The position numbers were made by a program, and so were the translations under genes. Source: Methanobacteriota archaeon (lineage in GTDB: Archaea > Halobacteriota > Methanomicrobia > Methanomicrobiales > Methanospirillaceae). From it: a stretch of 41,646 bases of DNA. The notes beneath the pieces are model-generated. The model was given only the letters and a program-made list of their open reading frames with translations, made no database searches and had not been told where the DNA came from. The DNA lies in assembly GCA_029555345.1 (NCBI GenBank), contig JAKPSJ010000148.1, positions 1-41,646 on the forward strand, read 5' to 3'. This document shows, in pieces, positions 1-9,269 of this stretch (positions within the stretch are counted from its first letter, which is position 1; each line of letters starts with the position of its first letter).

Positions 1-1631
1 ACCTTGTCCCCGACACCGAGAGCGGTGCCATAGACCAGCCACTCGCCCCACATGGATATATCCGCGGGGGAGTACTGCCGGATGAGGGCGAGGTCAGAGA
101 GGAAACGTGCGAATGCGTCCCATTCCAGTTTCTCCCTGTACCCGTCGCCCTTCCAGTGCCCGAAGAGGGTGGAGGGAAAGGCAAGGGCAATCCCGGACTG
201 GACGATCGCCCCGGCGAACAGGATAACGGCAGGTCCGAGCAGGTGCGACAGGACGGGCACGATCACCAGGGCCATGACCGATACCGCACAGAACGCAATC
301 GCCACGAAGAGCAGGGGGAAGACGTGGTCCCTCCCGTCGACCACGTACTGCGCAATCAGGCGGGGGTCGGACTTGCGTGTCATGGACATGAGGTCCCGCT
401 GGTACCGGAGGAGCATCTTCTCGGTCGAAGGGTCTCTTCTCGCCTGCCCGACAAGGTGCTGGAGGTGCTCCGTGTCCACGGTTCCACCAGCCCCTATCTC
501 TTCCAGGAAGCTGAGCACCCTCTGCTCGTATGCATCGGCCCCCTCCTTTCCGTGCACCGCGATCACGAGGCCCTTTCCTTCGGGTTTCTCCTGGATCGTG
601 ATGAGGTTGCGCCGGTTTAGGTCGAGGAGTGTCGCGAAAAATCCATCCTCGTCGAAAGTCATCGGGTCGCCTTTGAAGAGGAGGTTGACTGCCCAGGGTT
701 TCATCCCGGGGTTTGGGGTGAAGCTCAGGTACTCCGGGACCGAGAACTCCTTCTCCCTGCCGTACCGGCGGTAGAACAGGAGGAGGACGACGGGAGTGAG
801 GACGACCGATGCGATGCCCAGCGCGAAGAGTGCATAGGCACAGTACAGGGGAAGGATGTGGGTGAACGGGTTTGCAGCATGCGTTCTTCCAGGAACGTCC
901 TCCACGTACTGCGGGAACCCCTGCAATCCCCCCATCTCATACACGGGGAAGAGTGTCTCGACCCCGAGGACCTCGTCGGCCGCGACGCTGCCTGTGATGA
1001 TGACACGGTCGCCTTCCCGCACGACCGAGAGGCCTGGAGGGTGGGCGAAGACCTCGCCTGCGTACCGTGCAGGGAGCTGTATCTCCAGGTGGCGGTAGGG
1101 GATGTGGCGGTCGACGAGCCGCAGGTTCAGGTGGGCAATGCTGTCGTCATGCTCAACGGGCGGATGGAGGAGATACGTGTAAGAGACTGTATACGTCCCC
1201 CTCTCGAAATAGGCAGGGTTGTAGATGCCGACCTCGTTTCGTTCCGCCACCCCCTCGACGAACCTGGTGTACGCAGGGTTGTCATCATGGAAGAGCGTCA
1301 CCTTCCCGGACCAGTCCCGGATGTACCCAACGGTCCCCGGGGGTGTTTCCATGCCGACGATCTGGATGTGAGGTACATCGAGGACCTGGGTGGAGAGCGG
1401 GTCCTGCCAGAAACGGTAGAGCATGCGGTAGTTCCCGCCCTGCTTCACCTCGTACGTGTAGGCTTCGACAAAGGTGCCGTTCTCGTGCAGCGTTGCCCTG
1501 TAATCTGCAATCACAAGGTCCCCTTCAAAGAGTGCCGGCACGAGGAGCGCGATAGCTATCGTCACTGCCCCGATGGCAGCAGTGACGACCAGGAGGAGGA
1601 CGATATCCTTCTTTTCACCTTCGAGCGCCAT
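1..1631 (-). CDS. DUF2207-type predicted membrane protein (3' end truncated by window edge)
   Basis: Manual reverse-strand translation from ATG at 1631 (MALEGEKKDIVLLLVVTAAIGAVTIAIALLVPALFEGDLVIADYRATLHENGTF...) open to window start; followed a DUF2207-like layout and lies beside a LemA gene, a common pairing. Confidence 0.75.
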   Translation of the reverse strand, partial: MALEGEKKDIVLLLVVTAAIGAVTIAIALLVPALFEGDLVIADYRATLHENGTFVEAYTYEVKQGGNYRMLYRFWQDPLSTQVLDVPHIQIVGMETPPGTVGYIRDWSGKVTLFHDDNPAYTRFVEGVAERNEVGIYNPAYFERGTYTVSYTYLLHPPVEHDDSIAHLNLRLVDRHIPYRHLEIQLPARYAGEVFAHPPGLSVVREGDRVIITGSVAADEVLGVETLFPVYEMGGLQGFPQYVEDVPGRTHAANPFTHILPLYCAYALFALGIASVVLTPVVLLLFYRRYGREKEFSVPEYLSFTPNPGMKPWAVNLLFKGDPMTFDEDGFFATLLDLNRRNLITIQEKPEGKGLVIAVHGKEGADAYEQRVLSFLEEIGAGGTVDTEHLQHLVGQARRDPSTEKMLLRYQRDLMSMTRKSDPRLIAQYVVDGRDHVFPLLFVAIAFCAVSVMALVIVPVLSHLLGPAVILFAGAIVQSGIALAFPSTLFGHWKGDGYREKLEWDAFARFLSDLALIRQYSPADISMWGEWLVYGTALGVGDK

Positions 1632-1635
1632 TTCT

Positions 1636-2208
1636 TCAGAACGTGATCCTGGGTGGGGCCTGGATTGCCTCCTCGAACTCCAGGTAATCGAGTTTCGAGA
1701 GGCCGAGGAGCCGCGCGATGATGTTGGACGGGATGACGTCGCAGAGGGTGTTGTACTGCTGGGAGATATTGTTGTAGGTATACCTCTGCCGGGCGATCTC
1801 GTCCTCGACACCCCTGACCGAGTCCATCAGGGTCATGACTGTGCTGTTCGTCTTGAGGTCCGGGTAGTTCTCCGCAACCGCGAAGAGCCGCCCGAGGAGC
1901 GAGCGTGACTCCCTCTCGATCTGGTTGAGGTCCCCCGGCCCTGCGGCCCCGACGCTCGCCCGCATTGCCGTGACCTTCTCGAAGGTCTCCCGCTCGAATG
2001 CGGCATAGCTCTTGACCGCACCCAGGAGCTGCTCGATCATGTCCAGCCTTTTCTTCATTGCGACCCGTATCTGCCCGAGGGTCGCTTCTGAAGAGTTCTT
2101 CAGGCTGAAGAACCTGTTGTAGATGCTGACGAAGTAGAGCACCAGGCCCACCGCGATGACGATGAGGATGCCGATGACGATCCAGGGAATGAGGTCACCA
2201 AGTGCCAT
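1636..2208 (-). CDS. LemA family protein
   Basis: 190 aa; N-terminal TM helix then ...YNRFFSLKNSSEATLGQIRVAMKKRLDMIEQLLGAVKSYAAFERETFEKVTAMR..., typical LemA. Confidence 0.92.
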   Translation of the reverse strand: MALGDLIPWIVIGILIVIAVGLVLYFVSIYNRFFSLKNSSEATLGQIRVAMKKRLDMIEQLLGAVKSYAAFERETFEKVTAMRASVGAAGPGDLNQIERESRSLLGRLFAVAENYPDLKTNSTVMTLMDSVRGVEDEIARQRYTYNNISQQYNTLCDVIPSNIIARLLGLSKLDYLEFEEAIQAPPRITF

Positions 2209-2395
2209 GGATCATCTTTCACCCCGGGCATCATTAACTTCCCTCACGAAAAACACCCGCCTGGCATTGTCTCCCGGGACCGGGTGCAGGGACCTGGAAG
2301 AAGATGGTACAGCCGGGGAAACGCGATCTGCATCACCCCATGCCCTTTCGCGACCCCATTCGCCCGTGCAAAAAAAACGCGGAGGGATTCCCGAC

Positions 2396-3358
2396 CTATC
2401 GCGGCACGAACCTTCCCACCACCCGGAGTTTCCCCCCCTCGAGGTAGTGGACGAGGACCGCCGACCCAGGGGGATACACGAGGTCTTTTTCCGAGCGGAA
2501 GGTCACCTCCGGCTTCTTCCAGTCGCCGCTGTTGTTCACGTAGGCGACCTTGGCAGGGACGAACTGCATCCAGTGGCCGAGGTACACGACCATCTGTTCT
2601 TTCAAAGGCCCGGGCCAGTAGCGGACGAGTTCTACCCGGCCGTTCAGGATGCTGGAGACGACCAGGCTTGGATCGTTGGAGAGGACGTGCCCCCGGTCGA
2701 GGTCATCGGCCTCCACTCCCTTGAGGGCAAGGCCGACCCTGTCCCCGGCTGCCGCCTCTGTCACGTCATCGTCGTGTTTCTGGATGGAACGGACATGGGC
2801 GACCCTGCTCGTCGGGAAGACCCGGAGCTCATCGTGGACCCTGATCCTCCCCTCGGCCACCCCTCCGAGCACGACGGTGCCCACCCCCTTCACCGGGAAG
2901 AAATGGTCGACAGGGACCGACCCATGCTGCATGCCCACGCCGCGGGCAGGCTGCTGTTCTGCCAGGAGGAGGAACGTTTCGCGGAGCTGGTTGTGGTCGT
3001 CGGGCACGATTGGGTAGTTCCCGACGACGGTCCCCTTCACGAGAGGCATCACCTGGTCGGGAGAGAGGTAGTTCAAAAGGACCATGAACCCCTTCCCTAT
3101 CCCTGCCGCATCGAGCATGAGCACGGATTCGCCAAAAGCGGGCGTAATCTCATCGACGACCAGGAGGGCCATCTCTGCCATGGACACAGCGAAAAAGAGC
3201 GAGGAGACCCTTTCCGGGTATCTGCTGGGCTCGATGTAGGTGACGGTGATCCGGTCCCTCTTCTGGTTGTAGAAGGTGAGGTCCGATGCTGTCCCCTTCT
3301 TCCCGAGGTGACCGGCATAACCCGCAGGCCCGATGACCGCAACTGTGAGGTTCGGCAT
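2396..3358 (-). CDS. SelB-like EF-Tu-family protein with degenerate G domain (archaeal aSelBL type)
   Basis: 320 aa; EF-Tu domain II-like segment (VDHFFPVKGVGTVVLGGVAEGRIRVHDELRVFP...VRSIQKHDDDVTEAAAGDRVGLALKGVEADDLDRGHVLS); N-terminal region GPAGYAGHLGKKGTASD lacks a canonical GxxxxGK[ST]. Confidence 0.8.
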   Translation of the reverse strand: MPNLTVAVIGPAGYAGHLGKKGTASDLTFYNQKRDRITVTYIEPSRYPERVSSLFFAVSMAEMALLVVDEITPAFGESVLMLDAAGIGKGFMVLLNYLSPDQVMPLVKGTVVGNYPIVPDDHNQLRETFLLLAEQQPARGVGMQHGSVPVDHFFPVKGVGTVVLGGVAEGRIRVHDELRVFPTSRVAHVRSIQKHDDDVTEAAAGDRVGLALKGVEADDLDRGHVLSNDPSLVVSSILNGRVELVRYWPGPLKEQMVVYLGHWMQFVPAKVAYVNNSGDWKKPEVTFRSEKDLVYPPGSAVLVHYLEGGKLRVVGRFVPR

Positions 3359-3556
3359 GTGTGGTATTTGGACGACTGGGAATAAGAGTATGGGGTATTA
3401 TTAGTGCGCCCGACGAGGCCATTCCTTGTTACGAGGTTAGATACGTATTATTTATTTTGGCGATTCATTCAGTTTAGCACAAGTTCGGGAGAAAAATCTA
3501 ATTTAAAATACAACAATCTTTTTTTCTGTTTTATGCGTTGAAGGATATCCTCTATC

Positions 3557-5221
3557 ATGCCCTCTATCATGAAAAAAAATAATCTGTTTAAAAGGTTAAT
3601 TTTTTTTATCCAGATTGCTATCGGGATACTATTGATATTCTTTATCTTGTTCTTTATTACAGCCAAATCTTTTGTTAATAGTCTTTATATGATCAATCTA
3701 TGGTTTTTCTTCCTCGCAATCTCCTGTTATTTTCTCAATAATATCCTCATGATAATACGTCTCAAACGTGTTCTTGCACATCTCGGACAAAAACTTCGAT
3801 TCAAATTTGTTTTCTGGGCACACATGTCCGGCATGATACTATCTGATTTCACTCCGCTAAGAAGCGGCTATTTTTACACGGCTCATGCCTTGCACAAGAA
3901 AGGTATACCTCTGGAAGCGGGGACAGCCGCTATAACTTCGACCTATGTTTATGATCTCCTTTTCAAAATCACTGTAGCGACCGTTGGTCTCGTATACCTG
4001 TATATCACTATCCTATCCCCTGCTATGATAATCTCCCTTGTTCTCGCAATTGTTCTTGTTATAGTAATTCTTTCTGCTTATTTCATTGTCCTGTATCCAT
4101 CGACTACAGTGAAGCGTTTCATGGAGGGGGGGAGAATCAGGCAGAATGTTTTGAAAATCGGAAAATCCGGGAGGGATATCCAGCATCTCTTCCCCTTCAT
4201 ATTGACTATATCATTCATTGGATGGATCCTTCGCGGGTTGCAGTGGCTTTTCATAGGTCTCTCGCTTCATTTCGTTTTCAGTTCATTTCTTGATGCCTTT
4301 TTCTTGAGTCCCCTCCTTACACTCTTCTCCCTTATTCCCCTCACCCCCGCGGGAATTGGTATCCAGGAATCAGCAATAATAGGATTTTTCTCACTGATTG
4401 GGATTCCTGCTGCCTTATCTGCCTTATTTGCCTTCCTTGTCAGAGGATCAGAAATCATTGTGGATTCTATAGGTTCAAAGGAGTTTTTCAGCAGGATTCT
4501 ACATAGGGAAGACCTCATTTCCCATTATCAGACTCAAGAAGGGGACATTGATGAAAAGGCTTTTAATTCCAACATTCTTGTCCAACGGTATTTCCAGCAA
4601 AGAAAAACCAATATGATAAGAAAATATCTCGAAAATTCAAAGCCTGACGTTCTCTTGGACATCGGTTGCGGTAGCGGCGTTCAGCTTCGAGAGTTACAGC
4701 AGGTAACTGGGGGAATTTCCATTGGCATGGATATCAATAGAAATGTTCTGCGCTATGCTCGTTCCAGGAATTTGCCCAATACAGAATTCATACAAGCAGA
4801 TGTACATCATCTTCCAATCAAAAGCTCGTCCGTCAGGGTTATCGTCTGTGCAGAGATTATCGAGCATCTCCCAGAACCCCAGATGATGCTGGATGAGATA
4901 AATCGGGTATTGAAACCTGGCGGTGAGGTCGTTATCACCACTCCCAACGAATGCTCCATTTGGGGACTGTATGAATTTTTCTGGGATGTCCTTGGTCGTG
5001 GACGCGATTATGGGAGGACGCATCTCAAATTTTTCACTGTTCGCGAACTCCAATATCACTTCGGAAATTTCTCGACCTGTTCATCGGAGACTATCTTCTT
5101 CCTCTCCCCTCTCTTCGCCCTTTTTAATAATATGACAATTCTCGATTTAGGAATGAGGTTTGATCGGTTCTTTGAGCGTCACGGATTAGGGGTCTCAATC
5201 ATATTTTATGCTAAAAAATGA
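3557..5221 (+). CDS. Fusion: N-terminal lysylphosphatidylglycerol synthetase TM/flippase-like domain + C-terminal class I SAM-dependent methyltransferase
   Basis: 554 aa; multi-TM N-terminal half with FTPLRSGYFYTAH and SLIPLTPAGIGIQESAIIGFF (LPG_synthase_TM-like); C-terminal half with VLLDIGCGSGVQLRELQ...IGMDINRNVL...EHLPEPQMMLDEINRVLKPGGEVVITTPN. Confidence 0.88.
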   Translation: MPSIMKKNNLFKRLIFFIQIAIGILLIFFILFFITAKSFVNSLYMINLWFFFLAISCYFLNNILMIIRLKRVLAHLGQKLRFKFVFWAHMSGMILSDFTPLRSGYFYTAHALHKKGIPLEAGTAAITSTYVYDLLFKITVATVGLVYLYITILSPAMIISLVLAIVLVIVILSAYFIVLYPSTTVKRFMEGGRIRQNVLKIGKSGRDIQHLFPFILTISFIGWILRGLQWLFIGLSLHFVFSSFLDAFFLSPLLTLFSLIPLTPAGIGIQESAIIGFFSLIGIPAALSALFAFLVRGSEIIVDSIGSKEFFSRILHREDLISHYQTQEGDIDEKAFNSNILVQRYFQQRKTNMIRKYLENSKPDVLLDIGCGSGVQLRELQQVTGGISIGMDINRNVLRYARSRNLPNTEFIQADVHHLPIKSSSVRVIVCAEIIEHLPEPQMMLDEINRVLKPGGEVVITTPNECSIWGLYEFFWDVLGRGRDYGRTHLKFFTVRELQYHFGNFSTCSSETIFFLSPLFALFNNMTILDLGMRFDRFFERHGLGVSIIFYAKK

Positions 5222-5313
5222 GGGCGGTTTGAAAGCGGTTCCCTGCACTCGAAAGCAGATTCTATTAATGAGTGAGATTGAAAATAAAAGGATAAATATA
5301 ATCTCAGTAGGTA

Positions 5314-6135
5314 GTGATTGTTATCGTAGAGCAAGGAAATAATGGTAACTTCAGAGAAAAACAAGATATATATAATTTGACTGTTTTAATTCCGACGTTC
5401 AACGAGAGTGAAAATGTCTCCAAAATGATAAAATCAGTGGACGCTGTGTGCAGTATTGCCGGGATAACATGCTTTATATTAGTGATAGATGACAATTCAC
5501 GTGACGGAACAGGAGAGATTGTTCATAAATTAATGAACACAAAAGATAACCTTGGCCTAATTGTAAGACACCATAACCATGGGCTGTCCCAGTCTCTCTA
5601 CGATGGGCTTCTGGCTGCTCCAACCACTTTTGTCCAATGTATTGATTGCGATTTTTCTCATCCTCCTGAGTTGATACCACTTTTCTATAAATCACTCTCC
5701 GAAGAGAATTGCGATATTGTTATCGGAAGCAGATATTTACCTGGAGGCGGGTCTATGAACTGGCCATTATCAAGGCGAATCCTCTCCTATGGTGCATCTA
5801 TTATAGGAAGATTAGTAATTCCCTTGGTCCATGATTCTGGAAGCGGCTTCTTTGCCATCAATACTCGTGTACTATCCGGGGCCCATCTAACGCCTCGTGG
5901 ATTCCGCATGTGTTTCGAGATACTCGGAAAAGGCGAATGGAAAAAAGTCAAGGAAATCCCCTTCATTTTCAGAAACCGGGAGGTAGGGAAGAGCAAGTTG
6001 AAGCCTCTGATCATCATCCAATTCCTTATACAAACCCTGGATATCATTCAATACAATCTGATATTAAAGAAGAGCAAGAATATACAAATGGCTTGGAGGA
6101 TGCATTTGACGAAAAATTATGAAATGAAAGTATAA
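5314..6135 (+). CDS. Family 2 glycosyltransferase, polyprenyl/dolichyl-phosphate sugar synthase-like
   Basis: LTVLIPTFNESENVSKMI...LVIDDNSRDGTGEIV...VQCIDCDFSHPPELIP...DIVIGSRYLPGGG; GTG start. Confidence 0.9.
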   Translation: MIVIVEQGNNGNFREKQDIYNLTVLIPTFNESENVSKMIKSVDAVCSIAGITCFILVIDDNSRDGTGEIVHKLMNTKDNLGLIVRHHNHGLSQSLYDGLLAAPTTFVQCIDCDFSHPPELIPLFYKSLSEENCDIVIGSRYLPGGGSMNWPLSRRILSYGASIIGRLVIPLVHDSGSGFFAINTRVLSGAHLTPRGFRMCFEILGKGEWKKVKEIPFIFRNREVGKSKLKPLIIIQFLIQTLDIIQYNLILKKSKNIQMAWRMHLTKNYEMKV

Positions 6136-7634
6136 ATATTTGTATAAGATCCTGCAAATCTTGCATTCTCCTGTAACCATTTAAAAGCATCTCCCTCTGG
6201 GTTGGCTGCGGTGATATCTGCTGTCACTATATAATAAATAGAATTATTTGCCTTCATCTGTAAAATGGTCTCCAATTCTTTGGAATTTGTCGCTCCGAAC
6301 TGAATAGTCCCATCTGTGGAGTTCTTGTAATAGTAATTGAACGGGAGATTAAGATAAGGGGGAACCAACACGATAAAATCGCCATTCTTCGTATTTTCTG
6401 CTATGGTGTGGGTATATGTTCTCCAATCTTCTTTTGTGAGGTTCTGATAATATGCAAGAAGGGAGGGTAAATTTACACACATGATCGCAATAATAAGTCC
6501 AAGGATTATCCATTTTCTTGGATTGAGATGCTGAATCCAGGTATAACTGCATGCAATACCTGTATAAAAAACAGTTAAAAGATAAATTAGATATCGCGGA
6601 TTCATGGTCATTCGGGCAGATAACAGAACACTAATGAGAAAAGGTAGTGTAATCAACATTAGAAACAAAAGGAATGTAGATTTACTATTACGCCATAGCG
6701 GTACCACCCCTAATACAAATAGAATAAGAAACACTACAGCGAGAAATGTGTTGAATGAGGAAAATCTGGTGAAGGATTCCAGTATAAGAGCCGGTCCCAG
6801 AACACCGTATGTCGGTGGTCTCGCTGTGAGGGTGAAATAACGCTCGATAACGATGAATATTAGAGGGGAAATGAATATAATGAAAATCAATCCCGATTCA
6901 ACGATTCTTTTCAGTTCATGGATATCACTCTTGAAATTAACGATTTTTGTAAGGACTGCATGAAGGAAGAGTACTGCAACCGGTATGATCGTATAAAAAT
7001 GCACCCAGAAGCAAAGTGCAGAAATGATGCCGAAGATTATCCAGTCCTTTCTAGAATTGTCCCGGATTGCCTTTACATAGAAAATTATGGCAAGGGTGAA
7101 TACGAAAAGGACCGCCGAATAGGAATAGGCTTCCTGCGAGTAAAATATATGGAATGGAGAGAAGGTGAGGAGTGCAGCACTTAAAATGCCCACTCTCTCG
7201 TCCGAGACTTCTCTCCCAAATAGGTAGAATAGCGGAACCGTGGCGACACCGAGCAAGGCTGGGACAAAACGAAGAATAAATTCAGTGTTTCCAAACATGA
7301 GCATCACATGCTCGATCCAGTGGAACAATGGGGGATGGAAATCGCCACTTTTCATTAATTCCCAAATATCCAACATCGAGGCACTGGATGCATTGTAGGT
7401 GAAAGCCTCGTCAAGCCAGAGTGAATTAAAATCAAGATGATAGAACCGGAGAAATATTGCGATTACAGTTAATACTAAGAGAAGTTGCACATAGAGATTG
7501 TCACGCAAGAGACGTGATATATTGCAAAAACCGCTTTTCTTTTCAGCTTTCTGTACTTCCGATTCAATAGGCTCGTTGATAATTTTCTTTTTTGAAGACT
7601 TTTTATTCTTTCCCCTTTTCATTTCATCCTCCAA
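6117..7634 (-). CDS. GT39-family membrane glycosyltransferase (PMT/ArnT-like)
   Basis: 505 aa polytopic; FYHLDFNSLWLDEAFTYNASS..., GDFHPPLFHWIEHVMLMFGNTEFILRFVPALLGVATVPLFYLFGR. Confidence 0.88.
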   Translation of the reverse strand: MEDEMKRGKNKKSSKKKIINEPIESEVQKAEKKSGFCNISRLLRDNLYVQLLLVLTVIAIFLRFYHLDFNSLWLDEAFTYNASSASMLDIWELMKSGDFHPPLFHWIEHVMLMFGNTEFILRFVPALLGVATVPLFYLFGREVSDERVGILSAALLTFSPFHIFYSQEAYSYSAVLFVFTLAIIFYVKAIRDNSRKDWIIFGIISALCFWVHFYTIIPVAVLFLHAVLTKIVNFKSDIHELKRIVESGLIFIIFISPLIFIVIERYFTLTARPPTYGVLGPALILESFTRFSSFNTFLAVVFLILFVLGVVPLWRNSKSTFLLFLMLITLPFLISVLLSARMTMNPRYLIYLLTVFYTGIACSYTWIQHLNPRKWIILGLIIAIMCVNLPSLLAYYQNLTKEDWRTYTHTIAENTKNGDFIVLVPPYLNLPFNYYYKNSTDGTIQFGATNSKELETILQMKANNSIYYIVTADITAANPEGDAFKWLQENARFAGSYTNIYTFIS

Positions 7635-7860
7635 AACATTATTCGATAGAATTACAACATCAACGAAGGATCACCAGTAATGAATGATATGAGTTATTGC
7701 TGTTACCAAATTTTCGATCTGTTTTGTCTGGTTGCTTTCTGAAATTCGAATATCTTCTTCAATTGAATGAACATTAGTCATCTGATTGGTTTTGTATCTG
7801 GTACCAGTGAGACCATCCCATCAGGAATTATTGAAACGATCTCCAGGCAGGAACAGTTTC

Positions 7861-8745
7861 TTATCCCCCCTTTTTCGCAGATTCTGTTTCCACCGATACG
7901 GGTAATCTATATGGCGAATGGATCTCATCGAGAAGGCCCTCCTCGTTCGTCACAACCCGTGACGATTGCTCGAGCATCAGGTTGACGCACTCGTGTGCAC
8001 CAACCCTCCGGAAATCCGTTCTCAGTGCAATGACGGGAATGCCCCGTGCATAGGCAAACCCCATCTCCCATGACGTCCCTGAGTCTGCGTCTGCCCCGTC
8101 GATGACCGCGACAACGATGTCGCTGCGGGATATCTCATCGCAACAGCGGGAAAATATCTCCTTCTGAGATCCCCTGTCCCGGTGAGGACCCGTGTCCCCC
8201 GCTTCCTGGGGGAGGAAGACCGAGAAGAGGTGCTCCTCGAGGAGGTCACGGAGGTATACGTTGAACCGCCGTTCCGCGGCAGAGAAGAGGGGAGCTGCAA
8301 GGTAAATGCGGTACCGTGAGAAGTCGACGACATCGATTGCCGGGATGTCAGGAAACCTTGCAAGGAAGACACCCCTCCCCTGCCGGCGGGAAGGTCCGGT
8401 CACGTCCTCTCCGTGGTAGGTCGTATCGACCCCGCACGTTGGCGACGAATTGACCCCGACCAGGCACAGGGGCGGTCCCCTCGTCCCGATGATATCCCGG
8501 ACATCCCTCTCGAGCTTCTCGAGGAGACAGAAAAAGTCTTTCCTGTCGAGCCTCTCGAGGAACGTGCCCGGTTCCCTGTCCCTCCCCAGGAAGAGCGTCT
8601 CTGGACAGGGGAGGAACACGACATCGATCCCAAAGTCTCTGCACCGTGCAAGTGCCCTCTCGAACGCATGGAGGTCCGACTCCCTCGTAATCCCCCTCGC
8701 CCTCAACTCTGGGTCATGGATACAGGGACAAGCCAACACGTACAT
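7861..8745 (-). CDS. Nucleoside 2-deoxyribosyltransferase-like domain with N-terminal cysteine-containing domain (DUF523/TudS-like or COG5418-like)
   Basis: Start placed at MYVLACPC (CAT 8743-8745). N-term LACPCIHDPELRARG...FLPCPETLFLG...LVGVNSSPTCGVDTTYHG; C-term YRIYLAAPLFSAAERRFN...DIVVAVIDGADADSGTSWEMGFAYARGIPVIALRTD. Confidence 0.8.
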   Translation of the reverse strand: MYVLACPCIHDPELRARGITRESDLHAFERALARCRDFGIDVVFLPCPETLFLGRDREPGTFLERLDRKDFFCLLEKLERDVRDIIGTRGPPLCLVGVNSSPTCGVDTTYHGEDVTGPSRRQGRGVFLARFPDIPAIDVVDFSRYRIYLAAPLFSAAERRFNVYLRDLLEEHLFSVFLPQEAGDTGPHRDRGSQKEIFSRCCDEISRSDIVVAVIDGADADSGTSWEMGFAYARGIPVIALRTDFRRVGAHECVNLMLEQSSRVVTNEEGLLDEIHSPYRLPVSVETESAKKGG

Positions 8746-8777
8746 TGATAGAAAGTTGAGGAGAAGGAATACATTAG

Positions 8778-9269
8778 ATGATCCCGCTGTTTGCCTTCCG
8801 GGATAACAGCTGCGACCCACGGAAGTGCACGGTCAAACGGCTGGAACGTGCCGGGCTCATCCGGGTATTCTCCAGGGTCTCCCGGCTGCCCCGGGCCACC
8901 CATCTCCTCGACCCGACCGCCGGGAAGGCCCTCTCTCCTGCAGACAGGGCCCTCCACTCCCTCTCTGTCCTCGACTGTTCGTGGGAAGTGCTCGAAGAGA
9001 TCCCCCTCGGTTCATGGCGGCACCGCAGGGCCCTCCCCTTCCTCGTTGCTGCAAACCCCGTGAACTTCGGGAGACCCTGGCGGCTCTCCTCCGTCGAGGC
9101 GCTCGCTGCAGCACTCTTCATAATCGGGGAGAGAGAGCAGGCGGAGGGTATCCTTGGCACCGTACCCTGGGGAATACGTTTCCTCGAACTGAACGAGGAG
9201 CCTCTCGACCTTTACTCGAAAGCACGGGACAGCCGGGAAGTTCTCGAAGTGCAAAGCCTTTACTATTGA
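8778..9269 (+). CDS. tsr3: Tsr3-family rRNA aminocarboxypropyltransferase (DUF367)
   Basis: 163 aa; DPRKCTVKRLERAGLIRV...LSPADRALHSLSVLDCSWE...RALPFLVAANPVNFGRPWRLSSVEALAAALFIIG. Confidence 0.9.
   Translation: MIPLFAFRDNSCDPRKCTVKRLERAGLIRVFSRVSRLPRATHLLDPTAGKALSPADRALHSLSVLDCSWEVLEEIPLGSWRHRRALPFLVAANPVNFGRPWRLSSVEALAAALFIIGEREQAEGILGTVPWGIRFLELNEEPLDLYSKARDSREVLEVQSLYY

Noticed and set aside
52-1646. Plus-strand ORFs of 240, 154, 262 and 162 aa
   Set aside because: Antisense to the DUF2207-type membrane protein on the minus strand; low-complexity Arg/Ser/Pro-rich translations without recognisable domains.
2156-3385. 409-aa plus-strand ORF
   Set aside because: Antisense to the SelB-like gene; His/Asp/Glu-rich composition typical of shadow ORFs.
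7767-7985. 72-aa plus-strand ORF between the GT39 and deoxyribosyltransferase-like genes
   Set aside because: Half overlaps the deoxyribosyltransferase-like gene antisense and no recognisable domain.
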